From an uncultured Lachnospiraceae bacterium (GTDB lineage: Bacteria > Bacillota > Clostridia > Lachnospirales > Lachnospiraceae), in the NCBI GenBank assembly GCA_910586125.1, contig CAJUHP010000045.1:1-7517 (forward strand): DNA of 7,517 nt, given 5' to 3'. Made by a program: the position numbers and the translations under genes. The notes under the pieces were generated by a model. That model was not told the DNA's origin, made no database searches, and was given only the letters and a program-made list of their open reading frames with translations. Shown in pieces: positions 1 through 7,372 of this stretch (its first letter is position 1; each line of letters starts with the position of its first letter).

Positions 1-455
1 TGCCGGGCTATGTGTTTATCACAAGTGAGTCGGTGAGAGAGCTTTATCAGGAACTCAGGCAGGTACCCGTACTGACTAAGATGCTGGGAAAAGAGGGAGA
101 ATGTTTTGTTGCCTTGCAGGAGAAGGAAGAAATATGGCTGAAGAGTTTGCTTCATCTTTATGAATGGGAAAATACAGGAACATTGGTAACGGGGAAAGTT
201 ACTGTGAGAGCAGAACAAAAAAAGGAAAGAAAGAACGAGGAAGAGAATGCTGTTGCAGAAATTGGTTTGTCGCAGATATCAGCGGAAGAAAAAGAAATAA
301 CCATTTTGTCTGGTCCTCTTAAAAAAATGGAGGGAACCGTAAAGAAGTTTTATCTTCATAAACGTTTAGCAGCGGTAGAGGTTGAACTTATGGGGAAAAA
401 GATGGAGATTTATCTGGGGATAGAATTAGTAAAAAAGACAGAACACTGGCAATGA
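1..455 (+). CDS. loaP: LoaP-like NusG-family antiterminator, 5' end missing
   Basis: This is the C-terminal part of a specialised NusG paralog of the LoaP type, which rides on RNA polymerase and lets it read through terminators in long biosynthetic operons. The frame is open from base 3, where the codons read PGYVFI, the end of the NusG N-terminal (NGN) domain. The true start therefore lies upstream, and the GTG at 12 is an internal valine. A glutamate/lysine-rich linker follows, and the end is a KOW domain beginning near base 298 with GPLKKMEGTVKKF and HKRLAAVEVEL. That KOW pattern (GPL..MEG...K...HKR.A.VE) separates LoaP/NusG proteins from other KOW proteins. LoaP genes commonly head polyketide or polysaccharide clusters in Firmicutes. 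Its same-strand position before six biosynthetic genes fits that role. A plain NusG or RfaH-like paralog is the alternative, but core nusG normally sits beside secE and rplK. Confidence 0.85.
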   Translation, partial: PGYVFITSESVRELYQELRQVPVLTKMLGKEGECFVALQEKEEIWLKSLLHLYEWENTGTLVTGKVTVRAEQKKERKNEEENAVAEIGLSQISAEEKEITILSGPLKKMEGTVKKFYLHKRLAAVEVELMGKKMEIYLGIELVKKTEHWQ

Positions 456-531
456 TGCTGGCTGGTTTTGAGTCTGAATAACGGTGAAAAAATAACGAAA
501 TAAGTAGCATGGAAAAAATAAGCAATAAAGC

Positions 532-537
532 AGGAAG
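532..537 (+). promoter_or_regulatory. Ribosome binding site AGGAAG for the sugar dehydrogenase
   Basis: AGGAAG lies 5 nt before the GTG at 543 and 14 nt before the in-frame ATG at 552. The spacing favours the GTG start, although family similarity begins at about the ATG (MKEELL). A start at 552 would remove only three residues. Confidence 0.5.
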
Positions 538-542
538 AGAGC

Positions 543-1868
543 GTGATATCAATGAAAGAGGAATTACTTTCCCGCATTCAAAACAGAGAGATTGTAGCCG
601 GTGTAGTGGGCCTTGGGTATGTGGGGCTGCCGTTGGCTGTAGAAAAGGCAAAGGCCGGTTTTAAGACGATTGGATTTGATGTCCAGTCCGGCAAAGTAGA
701 GATGGTAAACAAAGGACACAATTACATAGGTGATGTGGTGGATTCGGATTTGGCAGATTTGGTGGAACAAGGAATGCTGCGCGCGACGACGGATTTTTCT
801 TTTGTGAAGGATGTGGATTTCATCGCCATCTGTGTTCCAACTCCTCTTGATATACACCAAGAACCAGATATCAGTTATGTAAAAGATTCGGCAATAGCCG
901 TATCCAAGTATTTAAAACCGGGAACGATGGTTGTCCTGGAATCGACCACTTATCCGGGGACGACAGAGGAATTGATTAAGCCAATCCTGGAAAAAGGCTC
1001 CGGTTTACAGTGCGGTCGAGACTTTTATCTGGGCTTCAGCCCGGAGCGTGTAGATCCAGGTAATCGGATCTATAAAACGAAAAATACGCCTAAAGTCATA
1101 GGGGCATGCAGCCCGGACGGAACCGAAGTGATTGCGGCGATGTATCGGGCAGTATTGGACGGAGAGGTCTGCACGGTTTCTTCACCGGCTGTAGCGGAGA
1201 TGGAAAAGATTTTAGAGAACACCTACCGCAATGTGAATATCGGTCTGATCAATGAAATAGCAAGGCTTTGTAATAAGATGGGAATATCTGTGTGGGAAGT
1301 GATCGACGCCGCCAAAACAAAGCCTTATGGATTTCAGCCTTTTTATCCCGGTCCCGGATTGGGAGGGCACTGTATTCCCTTAGATCCTTATTATCTTACC
1401 TGGAAAGCAAGGGAATATGGTTTTCATACCACATTGATTGAAAATTCAATGGTCATCAATGACAGTCAACCGGAGTACTGCGTGGATCGGGTGATGCATC
1501 TGTTAAATCAGCATAAAAAAACGCTCAATGGAGCGAAGATACTGATGTTGGGAATCGCTTATAAAAACGATATTGACGATTACCGTGAATCGCCAGCTAT
1601 CCGTGTGATGAAGGAGTTAAAAAAAGTCGGAGCCGATGTGGAATACTATGATCCTTGGGTGTCGGAATTTAGAAATATGTACGGACAAAGCGGAAAAAGT
1701 ATAGAGGCGCTTACACCGGAAACAATTGCCTCCTACGATCTGGTTATGGTTACGGCCGGACATCATAATGTGGATTACAAGATGGTACAAAAGTATGCCA
1801 AAGCGGTGTTTGATACCAAGAACGTGATGATCCACGTAAAAAACAGAGAAAATATCGAGGTTCTGTAA
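543..1868 (+). CDS. UDP-N-acetylhexosamine 6-dehydrogenase (WbpA-like nucleotide-sugar dehydrogenase)
   Basis: A UDP-glucose/GDP-mannose dehydrogenase family enzyme that oxidises C6 of a UDP-sugar twice with NAD+, giving a UDP-hexuronate in the cytoplasm. The N-terminal Rossmann domain shows VGLGYVGLPLA, with the GxGxxG glycines at residues 23-28, followed by CVPTP and ESTTYPGTT. FSPERVDPGN is at 165-174. The catalytic cysteine is Cys277 in GPGLGGHCIPLDPYY. The C-terminal UDP-binding domain contains GIAYKNDIDDYRESPA. The length of 441 residues is normal for the family and nothing is missing. The sequence style is that of WbpA (UDP-GlcNAc dehydrogenase), and the next gene resembles WbpB, which supports an N-acetylhexosamine substrate. 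Specificity for GlcNAc, GalNAc or ManNAc cannot be read from sequence alone. The start is GTG at 543 or ATG at 552. Confidence 0.92.
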   Translation: MISMKEELLSRIQNREIVAGVVGLGYVGLPLAVEKAKAGFKTIGFDVQSGKVEMVNKGHNYIGDVVDSDLADLVEQGMLRATTDFSFVKDVDFIAICVPTPLDIHQEPDISYVKDSAIAVSKYLKPGTMVVLESTTYPGTTEELIKPILEKGSGLQCGRDFYLGFSPERVDPGNRIYKTKNTPKVIGACSPDGTEVIAAMYRAVLDGEVCTVSSPAVAEMEKILENTYRNVNIGLINEIARLCNKMGISVWEVIDAAKTKPYGFQPFYPGPGLGGHCIPLDPYYLTWKAREYGFHTTLIENSMVINDSQPEYCVDRVMHLLNQHKKTLNGAKILMLGIAYKNDIDDYRESPAIRVMKELKKVGADVEYYDPWVSEFRNMYGQSGKSIEALTPETIASYDLVMVTAGHHNVDYKMVQKYAKAVFDTKNVMIHVKNRENIEVL

Positions 1869-1885
1869 TAAGGAGAGATGCAAAA

Positions 1886-2968
1886 ATGAGATATGCGTTA
1901 ATTGGCTGCGGGCGTATTGCTGTTAATCATGTAAAAGCGGTGCGTTCCAATAATCTGGAATTTGCGGCGGTCTGTGATATTGACACAGAGCAGATGGAGA
2001 AGCTTCTGGCAAAGCAGGGATTGGCGGAGGAGGCGTCGATTCGGCGCTATACGGATTATCGAAAAATGATCGAGGAAGTTCAGCCAGAATTGGTGGCCAT
2101 TGCCACAGAGAGCGGCGTCCATGCGGAAATCGCGCTTACTTGTATTGACCATGGAATTCATTGCATCATAGAAAAACCGATTGCAATGAGCATGAAGGAC
2201 GCCGATGAAATTGTGCGTCGTGCAGAGAAAAATGGTGTGAAAGTATCCGCGTGTCATCAGAACCGGTTTAATGTTGCCGTGCAGGAAATGCGGAAGGCCC
2301 TGGAGAGAGGACGGTTTGGCAGATTGTCTCACGGTTCCGTGCATGTTCGCTGGAACCGGAATGAAGGGTATTACACACAGGCGCCGTGGCGGGGGAAATG
2401 GGCTTCAGACGGCGGCGCGCTGATGAACCAGTGTATTCATGGAATTGATCTGCTTCGCTGGATGATGGGAGAAGAGATCGAAGAGGTCTATGGCCAGACT
2501 CGCCAGCAGCTTCACAGCTATCTGGAGGCGGAAGACGTCGGGATGGCTGTCGTAAAATTTAAGAACGGCGCGATTGCAACGATAGAAGGAACGACAAACG
2601 TATATCCTCAGAATCTGGAGGAGACGCTGTATTTGTTTGGTGAGAAGGGAACGGTGAAGCTGGGAGGGACCTCGACAAATAATATAGATGTCTGGCAGTT
2701 TGCAGATGAAACAAAAGAGGATAACCGGAGTAAGGGACTGCAGGAGGCCACCAGCAATGTGTACGGAAACGGCCACAGCAGCCTGTATGCCGATGTAATA
2801 CAGGCGATACAGGAGGATCGCAGGCCGTATGTGGATGCAGCAGCAGGGAGAAATGCGTTGGAATTGGTGTTGGCGGTCTACAAGAGTCAGAAGGAAGGAA
2901 GAGCGGTTAAACTGCCGCTTGGCGAGTTTGCCTCGGCTGAGATGGAAGGGCAATTTGATTCCGTATAG
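1886..2968 (+). CDS. Gfo/Idh/MocA-family oxidoreductase, WbpB/WlbA-like
   Basis: An NAD(P)-dependent sugar oxidoreductase. The N-terminal Rossmann fold begins with ALIGCGRIAVNH (glycine motif at residues 7-12) and has the family's EKP motif at Glu96-Lys97-Pro98. The C-terminal alpha/beta domain contains ACHQNRFN and NQCIHGIDLLRWMMG, where His185 sits at the usual catalytic position. The length of 360 residues fits. Lying 17 nt behind a WbpA-like dehydrogenase, it most likely oxidises the 3-OH of a UDP-2-acetamido-hexuronate to the 3-keto sugar, as WbpB and WlbA do, preparing it for 3-amination. The partner aminotransferase appears to be the gene beginning at 7385. The ATG at 1886 has AGGAGA at 1871-1876, 9 nt away. 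The family is broad, so the exact sugar is inferred from context. Confidence 0.88.
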   Translation: MRYALIGCGRIAVNHVKAVRSNNLEFAAVCDIDTEQMEKLLAKQGLAEEASIRRYTDYRKMIEEVQPELVAIATESGVHAEIALTCIDHGIHCIIEKPIAMSMKDADEIVRRAEKNGVKVSACHQNRFNVAVQEMRKALERGRFGRLSHGSVHVRWNRNEGYYTQAPWRGKWASDGGALMNQCIHGIDLLRWMMGEEIEEVYGQTRQQLHSYLEAEDVGMAVVKFKNGAIATIEGTTNVYPQNLEETLYLFGEKGTVKLGGTSTNNIDVWQFADETKEDNRSKGLQEATSNVYGNGHSSLYADVIQAIQEDRRPYVDAAAGRNALELVLAVYKSQKEGRAVKLPLGEFASAEMEGQFDSV

Positions 2969-2980
2969 AGGGGAGTAAAG

Positions 2981-3715
2981 ATGGAATTCACATATGATTC
3001 GTATGGAGATTTAATAGCGCTTCTAAGGGAAAACGGATATCAAATCGCAGATTATCACGACTATAAAAAATATGAGAATCCATGTATTTTGAGACATGAC
3101 GTAGATTGTTCTTTGGAGAAAGCGCTGCAGTTTGCACAGGTGGAAGCAAAACTGGGAGTGAAGGCAACATATTTTGTATTGGTATCCAGTAATTTTTATA
3201 ATGTATTTTCCAAAAGCAGTACCGCTATTCTGAAAAAGCTGATGGCTCTTGGCCATGAGATCGGCCTGCATTTTGACGAGACAGTATATTCCGTGGGGGG
3301 GGGGTGGAATTTAGCGTTAATTGATCATGTAATCTATGAAAAAGGATTACTGCAATCGGTTTGTAAAAAGGATATTTCGGTTGTATCCATGCACATTCCT
3401 TCCAAAGAGTTATTGGAGGGGGATGTACAGATACCAGGAATGATCAACAGCTATTCCAAAGAGTTTTTTAAATCCTTTAAGTATGTAAGCGATTCGGAGA
3501 AAAGATGGCGTGAGGATGTGTGTTCTGTTGTACAAAGTAGAGCGCATCAGAAATTACATATTTTAACACATGCAATCTGGTACGATCAAAAAGAATTATC
3601 CTTACAGGGAAGTATCCAATCTTTTTTGAGCGAAAGGAAGGATAAATCCTGGGATTGGATCCATGAAAGCGTGATACCTTTAAAAAATATTCTCTGCAGG
3701 GGGGAGATTGGATGA
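2981..3715 (+). CDS. NodB-like (CE4-like) putative polysaccharide/sugar deacetylase, cytoplasmic
   Basis: A 244-residue NodB-fold protein of the uncharacterised kind found in glycan gene clusters. RHDVD (Arg38 to Asp42) matches the deacetylase aspartate motif. GHEIGLHFDE (91-100) supplies the metal-ligand histidine His97, and THAIWY carries His197 near the C-terminus. VSMHIPS and SDSEKRW are further family-like blocks. The second histidine expected in a classical H-x3-H pair falls on Thr101, so metal binding would be non-canonical. There is no signal peptide or membrane segment, so it probably acts inside the cell on a sugar nucleotide or lipid-linked sugar rather than on finished polymer. 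The start ATG at 2981 has AGGGGAG immediately downstream of the previous stop. The gene is AT-rich compared with its neighbours, and its frame contains a 10-G run at 3295-3304. The family is fairly clear; the substrate and even the activity are not. Confidence 0.72.
   Translation: MEFTYDSYGDLIALLRENGYQIADYHDYKKYENPCILRHDVDCSLEKALQFAQVEAKLGVKATYFVLVSSNFYNVFSKSSTAILKKLMALGHEIGLHFDETVYSVGGGWNLALIDHVIYEKGLLQSVCKKDISVVSMHIPSKELLEGDVQIPGMINSYSKEFFKSFKYVSDSEKRWREDVCSVVQSRAHQKLHILTHAIWYDQKELSLQGSIQSFLSERKDKSWDWIHESVIPLKNILCRGEIG
3295..3304 (+). repeat. Homopolymer tract of ten G inside the deacetylase-like gene
   Basis: Ten consecutive G bases encode part of Val-Gly-Gly-Gly-Trp (about residues 106-110) in the deacetylase-like gene. 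The frame is the right one on both sides, with LHFDE before and EKGLL, VSMHIPS after, so the copy in this window is 'on'. Gain or loss of one G would shift the frame and truncate the protein at less than half length. Confidence 0.9.
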
Positions 3716-4617
3716 AGATTACTGCGGAGGATATTTTTAAGTTTTTAAAGGGAAAAGGAATTCTCTTTACATATACAGGAGATAAAAAGACTGTGATCAC
3801 TGGTTTTGCGCCTCTCAAGAATTTAAGGGAGAATGCGGTTACATGGATTAGATCTAGTGACGCTGAAGGTGCAGGGAATATAGGGCAGTATGAAAATTTG
3901 TTGTTGATTGCACCAAAAGACTGGGAGGATTTTCAAAGAAAATCCGGAGCGGTCATTCGCTGTAAAGATCCGAAAGCAGTCTTTTTTAAAATCCTGGAAT
4001 CCTTTTTTACTAAGCAGCAGCCAGCTTCGATCAGCGAGACAGCCACCGTGCTATCTCACAGAATCGGGAAGAACGTATCCATTGGGGCTCACTGTTTTAT
4101 ACACGAAGATGCGGTAATCGGAGATCATGTCTCAATTGGAAATCATGTCTGTATTGAATGCCCGGCAGTGATTGGAAACGATACCATGATCCATTCCGGC
4201 GTTGTAATCGGAACGGACGGTTTCGGATACTATGAAGAAGACGGGATATACCGCAAGGTTCCGCATTTTGGAGGCGTTTGGATTGGAGAGCGGGTGGAAA
4301 TCGGCGCCAATACCTGTATTGACCGGGGGACCATGGAGGATACCTATATTGGAAATGACGTAAAGATTGATAACCTTTGTCATATTGCTCATAATGTGCG
4401 GATTGAGGATCGAGGGGTTGTAATTGCACTTTCGCTTTTGGGAGGCAGCAGTGTACTGGAAGAGGGAAGTTATCTGGCGCCGGGGGTGATGGTGAGGAAT
4501 CAAGTCCGGATCGGACGTGACAGCCTGGTGGGAATGGGCGCGGTGGTAACAAAAAATGTGGAGAGCAATACAGTTGTCGTAGGAGTCCCGGCGAAAGCAA
4601 TCAGGGAGAATCGGTGA
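3712..4617 (+). CDS. LpxD-like left-handed beta-helix N-acyltransferase
   Basis: A hexapeptide-repeat acyltransferase of 301 residues. Residues 1 to about 100 resemble the uridine-binding N-terminal domain of LpxD (TGFAPLKNLRENAVTWI). From about residue 115 hexapeptide repeats form a beta-helix (IGKNVSIGAHC, IGDHVSIGNHVCI). LpxD hallmarks follow: TDGFGY at 168-173, IGANTCIDRGT, and KIDNLCHIAHNV with the likely catalytic His227. The C-terminus ends in GVPAKAIR, a finish typical of nucleotide-sugar acetyltransferases, and lacks the long helical extension with which true LpxD meets acyl-ACP. No other lipid A gene is visible. The best inference is N-acylation of a UDP-amino sugar, the WbpD step, possibly with an unusual acyl-CoA made by the two genes downstream. 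The start overlaps the previous stop as ATGA, with a G-rich site (3699-3706) 5 nt before it, suggesting translational coupling. Confidence 0.85.
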   Translation: MKITAEDIFKFLKGKGILFTYTGDKKTVITGFAPLKNLRENAVTWIRSSDAEGAGNIGQYENLLLIAPKDWEDFQRKSGAVIRCKDPKAVFFKILESFFTKQQPASISETATVLSHRIGKNVSIGAHCFIHEDAVIGDHVSIGNHVCIECPAVIGNDTMIHSGVVIGTDGFGYYEEDGIYRKVPHFGGVWIGERVEIGANTCIDRGTMEDTYIGNDVKIDNLCHIAHNVRIEDRGVVIALSLLGGSSVLEEGSYLAPGVMVRNQVRIGRDSLVGMGAVVTKNVESNTVVVGVPAKAIRENR

Positions 4618-4659
4618 CATGACTGCAGCACAGGATTCAGGAAAGAGCGGGGATGAAAT

Positions 4660-5967
4660 ATGACAATATCTACAGTGACGGTCCTTGGCGCAAATGGAGC
4701 TATGGGAAAAAACGTATCGGCTATTTTTGCTTCTTTTGGAAATGCAAAAGTGTACATGATGGCACGGACGCTGGAGCAGGCAGAAGAGGCGGCGGATCAG
4801 GCGTGTTATGCCGTAAAAGCAGGGGCGATAAAAAAGAATTGTATTCCGGTAGATTATTCTGTGCTGGAGGAATGCGTTAAAAAATCGGACCTGGTCTTTG
4901 AGAGTGTAAAGGAAGACCTGGAAATCAAAGCTTCCGTTACCAGACGGGTGGCAGACTGTGCAGGGAAGGAAACGATTTTTGCATCGGGAACATCCGGGCT
5001 ATCCCTGACAGCTCTGGCCGAGTGCTTTCCGGAAGAACTTCGGAAAAACTATATGGGGATACATATGTTTAATCCCCCGTATAATATGCCGCTGTGCGAA
5101 TTGATCGCAACGAAATATACAGATCGAGGTTTATATGAGGCAGTATGGAAATACATCAAGGAAGTATTGCGCCGGACACCAGTTAAGGTGAAGGATTCCC
5201 CTGCCTTTTTAGGGAACCGGATTGGATTTCAGTTTATAAATGAAGCGATGCAGTATGCTGATCTTTTGCAGGATAGCGGAGGAATTGATTATATAGATGC
5301 TATTTTAGGTCCTTTTACGGGGCGAAATCTGCCGCCGTTGGCTACAACAGATTTTGTAGGATTGGACGTGCATAAAGCAATTGTGGATAACCTGTATGAA
5401 AATACCGATGATTATGCCAGAGAAACGTTTCGTTTGCCTGGATACGTACAAAAACGGATCGAAGCCGGAGAGCTGGGAAGCAAAACAGGCGCAGGCTTAT
5501 ATCAGACGAAAATAGATGTAGAAGGCCGAAAAAAACGTTTTGTCTTTGACATACAGGCCGAAAATTACCGGGAAAAAATGAGATATGTCTTTCCGTTTGC
5601 AGAGCATATGGTTTCATTGCTGAGAGAGGGCAGGTATCAAGAGGCATTTGATGGGTTGGTTAAAAATCATTCTTTGGAAGCAAGGCTGTGTACGGAATTT
5701 CTGCTGAAGTATATCCTGTATTCTCTAAATACTGTGTATCTAGTAGGAGAGAATGTTCATGCGGCGGACGATGTGATGGCAGCCGGATTTAATTGGTGTC
5801 CGCCGTTGGCAATGATCGACGCGTTTTCCGGCAAAGACCGCCTGGAGGGATTGGTGAAGGAGCGGCTGCTTCCTTCGCGGTTAAAGGATATGGACATAGA
5901 GCGGCTGATGAACTATGTGGAACCCTCCGAATATGATTACCGAAGATTTCTGAGAGCAAAGTATTGA
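4660..5967 (+). CDS. 3-hydroxyacyl-CoA dehydrogenase, stand-alone, FadB/FadN-type dehydrogenase part
   Basis: An NAD-dependent enzyme interconverting 3-ketoacyl-CoA and (S)-3-hydroxyacyl-CoA. The N-terminal NAD domain has LGANGAMG (glycines 10-16). The catalytic dyad is kept: His135 in GIHMFNPPYNMPLCE and Glu147 twelve residues on, with the conserved Asn186 in KDSPAFLGNR. The first C-terminal domain ends in GSKTGAGLYQ (273-282). A second, degenerate copy follows to the C-terminus (YLVGENVHAADDVMAAGF). At 435 residues it matches the dehydrogenase half of FadB or FadN without an enoyl-CoA hydratase domain. The usual NTSS-type loop reads GTSGLS, so the Asn is replaced. ATG 4660 is preceded by CGGGGA at 4648-4653. 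Placed 13 nt before a thiolase, the two look like an acyl-CoA pair. In this sugar locus a synthetic role (reducing acetoacetyl-CoA or similar) seems likelier than fatty-acid degradation. Confidence 0.87.
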   Translation: MTISTVTVLGANGAMGKNVSAIFASFGNAKVYMMARTLEQAEEAADQACYAVKAGAIKKNCIPVDYSVLEECVKKSDLVFESVKEDLEIKASVTRRVADCAGKETIFASGTSGLSLTALAECFPEELRKNYMGIHMFNPPYNMPLCELIATKYTDRGLYEAVWKYIKEVLRRTPVKVKDSPAFLGNRIGFQFINEAMQYADLLQDSGGIDYIDAILGPFTGRNLPPLATTDFVGLDVHKAIVDNLYENTDDYARETFRLPGYVQKRIEAGELGSKTGAGLYQTKIDVEGRKKRFVFDIQAENYREKMRYVFPFAEHMVSLLREGRYQEAFDGLVKNHSLEARLCTEFLLKYILYSLNTVYLVGENVHAADDVMAAGFNWCPPLAMIDAFSGKDRLEGLVKERLLPSRLKDMDIERLMNYVEPSEYDYRRFLRAKY

Positions 5968-5980
5968 TGGGAGAAAAAGG

Positions 5981-7267
5981 ATGCAGAAAAGCCAGTTGTT
6001 TTGGGGCGGGGGGACTCCGCGGGTATATATACTGGGGGGAGCGCAGACAGATTTTGAGAGAAATTGGACAAAAGAAGGAAAAGGCGTGATCGCTCTGCTC
6101 AGGGAGGTGCTGACCGATGCGCTTACCAATGTAAATATGACCTGCGATCAGCTAGAAGAATTGAAATCGGAAAACCGAATTGCTTGTTTTGTCGGAAACT
6201 TCATTGCGGAGAAATACATTGAGCAGGGACATCTGGGAGCGCTATTGACAGAAGCGCATCCGGTTTTTTATGGAATGCCTTCCGCCAGATATGAGGCGGC
6301 CTGTGCATCTGGTTCCGTGGCACTGGATGCGGCTGTCACAAAAATCCGGGCTGGAGACTGTGACGTGGCGATCGTTGTAGGCTTTGAATTGATGAAAACG
6401 GTGGATGCCAGAACAGGCGGAGATTTTTTGGGCAGAGCAGCTTTCTATGAAAGGGAGGGAAGGGGGATCGATTTTCCGTTTCCCAGCCTGTTTGGAAAAC
6501 TGGCAGATGCCTTTCTTGAGAAATATGCGCTGAAGGAAGAGCGGCTAATGGATGCGCTGGCAAAGATTTCATCTGCAAATTATGAAAATGGAAAACGCAA
6601 TCCAATGGCGCAAACAAGAAAATGGTTTATGAATGAGGATCAGGCCAGAAGCAGAGGAAGTGAAACCAATATGATGGTTGCCAATCGGCTGGCGGTATCG
6701 GACTGTTCCCAGGTAACGGACGGAGCCGCTGTTGTTGTTCTGGTTTCTGAGCGATATGCCAGAAAACAGACAAAAGCGCTGCCGTTGCTCAAAGGATTCG
6801 GCCATCGCGTGGCGCCGATGCGTTTTGACAAAAAGATGCTGGAGAGCCGGGGATCAGAATATATTCTTCCCTGGACTCGAAGGGCTGTGCTTGACGCATA
6901 TGAAAAATCGGGATTGACGGTAGAGGAAATAGATTTCTTTGAAACCCATGATTGTTTTACTTCCAGTGAATTTGCCGCTATCTCCGCGTTTGGCATTACA
7001 GAACCAGGGAAAGAGTATGAGGCGGTTGAAGATGGACGTATTTGGTTTCATGGAGAAAAACCGATAAATCCAAGCGGGGGGCTGATCGGCTGCGGGCATC
7101 CGGTGGGAGCCAGCGGCGTACGGATGATGCTGGATCTGTATAAGCAGATCGCCGGAAAAGCGGGAGGATATCAGGTGCCCGATGTGAAAAACGGAATGAT
7201 GCTGAATATTGGAGGATCGGCAACCACAAATTATGTGTTTATTGTGGGCCGGGATGGAGAAATGTAA
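5981..7267 (+). CDS. Thiolase-family acyl-CoA acetyltransferase, HDCF (SCP2-like) type
   Basis: A thiolase-fold enzyme that condenses or cleaves 3-ketoacyl-CoA, for example two acetyl-CoA to acetoacetyl-CoA. The nucleophile is Cys108 in EAACASGSVA. The second half has THDCF (His323, Cys325) and SGGLIGCGHPVGASG with His373. The usual C-terminal CxG cysteine is absent; the end reads LNIGGSATTNYVF. HDCF plus loss of that cysteine is the SCP2-thiolase pattern, where the HDCF cysteine takes over its role. At 428 residues it is slightly longer than typical thiolases (about 390-400), with a short N-terminal extension (WGGGTP) before the first strand, RVYILGG. ATG 5981 has GGGAG at 5969-5973, just after the previous stop. 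No DUF35/OB-fold partner, common beside related thiolases, is visible. The pairing with the preceding dehydrogenase suggests supply of a short 3-hydroxyacyl-CoA; catabolic use cannot be excluded. Confidence 0.87.
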   Translation: MQKSQLFWGGGTPRVYILGGAQTDFERNWTKEGKGVIALLREVLTDALTNVNMTCDQLEELKSENRIACFVGNFIAEKYIEQGHLGALLTEAHPVFYGMPSARYEAACASGSVALDAAVTKIRAGDCDVAIVVGFELMKTVDARTGGDFLGRAAFYEREGRGIDFPFPSLFGKLADAFLEKYALKEERLMDALAKISSANYENGKRNPMAQTRKWFMNEDQARSRGSETNMMVANRLAVSDCSQVTDGAAVVVLVSERYARKQTKALPLLKGFGHRVAPMRFDKKMLESRGSEYILPWTRRAVLDAYEKSGLTVEEIDFFETHDCFTSSEFAAISAFGITEPGKEYEAVEDGRIWFHGEKPINPSGGLIGCGHPVGASGVRMMLDLYKQIAGKAGGYQVPDVKNGMMLNIGGSATTNYVFIVGRDGEM

Positions 7268-7372
7268 GATTATCTTTTTGGCGGCTACATTTTTTTATGC
7301 AGATGGAAAGGGAGAAAAGTGGGAGAATGTTGCTGAGAATCGCAATGATTGCTTATGGAAATGGAGGGCTTT

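Noticed and set aside
12..14. GTG at 12 as the start of the first gene
   Set aside because: The reading frame is open to the window edge and the codons before it (Pro-Gly-Tyr) belong to the conserved PGYVFI motif, so the gene begins outside the window.
471..500. Possible promoter with TTGAGT and AATAAC about 17 nt apart in the gap after loaP
   Set aside because: The -10 match is poor and A-rich sequence gives such hits easily; there is no terminator before it that would require a new promoter.
2405..2953. 182-codon minus-strand open frame opposite the Gfo/Idh/MocA gene
   Set aside because: It lies wholly opposite a well-supported gene, resembles no family I recognise, and is a shadow of the sense codons; the same holds for the other minus-strand frames, for example 1898-2344 and 4097-4620.
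3908..4117. 69-codon plus-strand frame inside the acyltransferase gene
   Set aside because: It overlaps the LpxD-like coding frame, which carries clear family motifs, and shows no motif of its own; likewise 4653-4880 and 6732-6917.
6008..6013. Six-G runs near the start of the thiolase gene and before the acyltransferase gene (3699-3704)
   Set aside because: Six G is too short to be a convincing slippage tract; the second run is adequately explained as part of a ribosome binding site.
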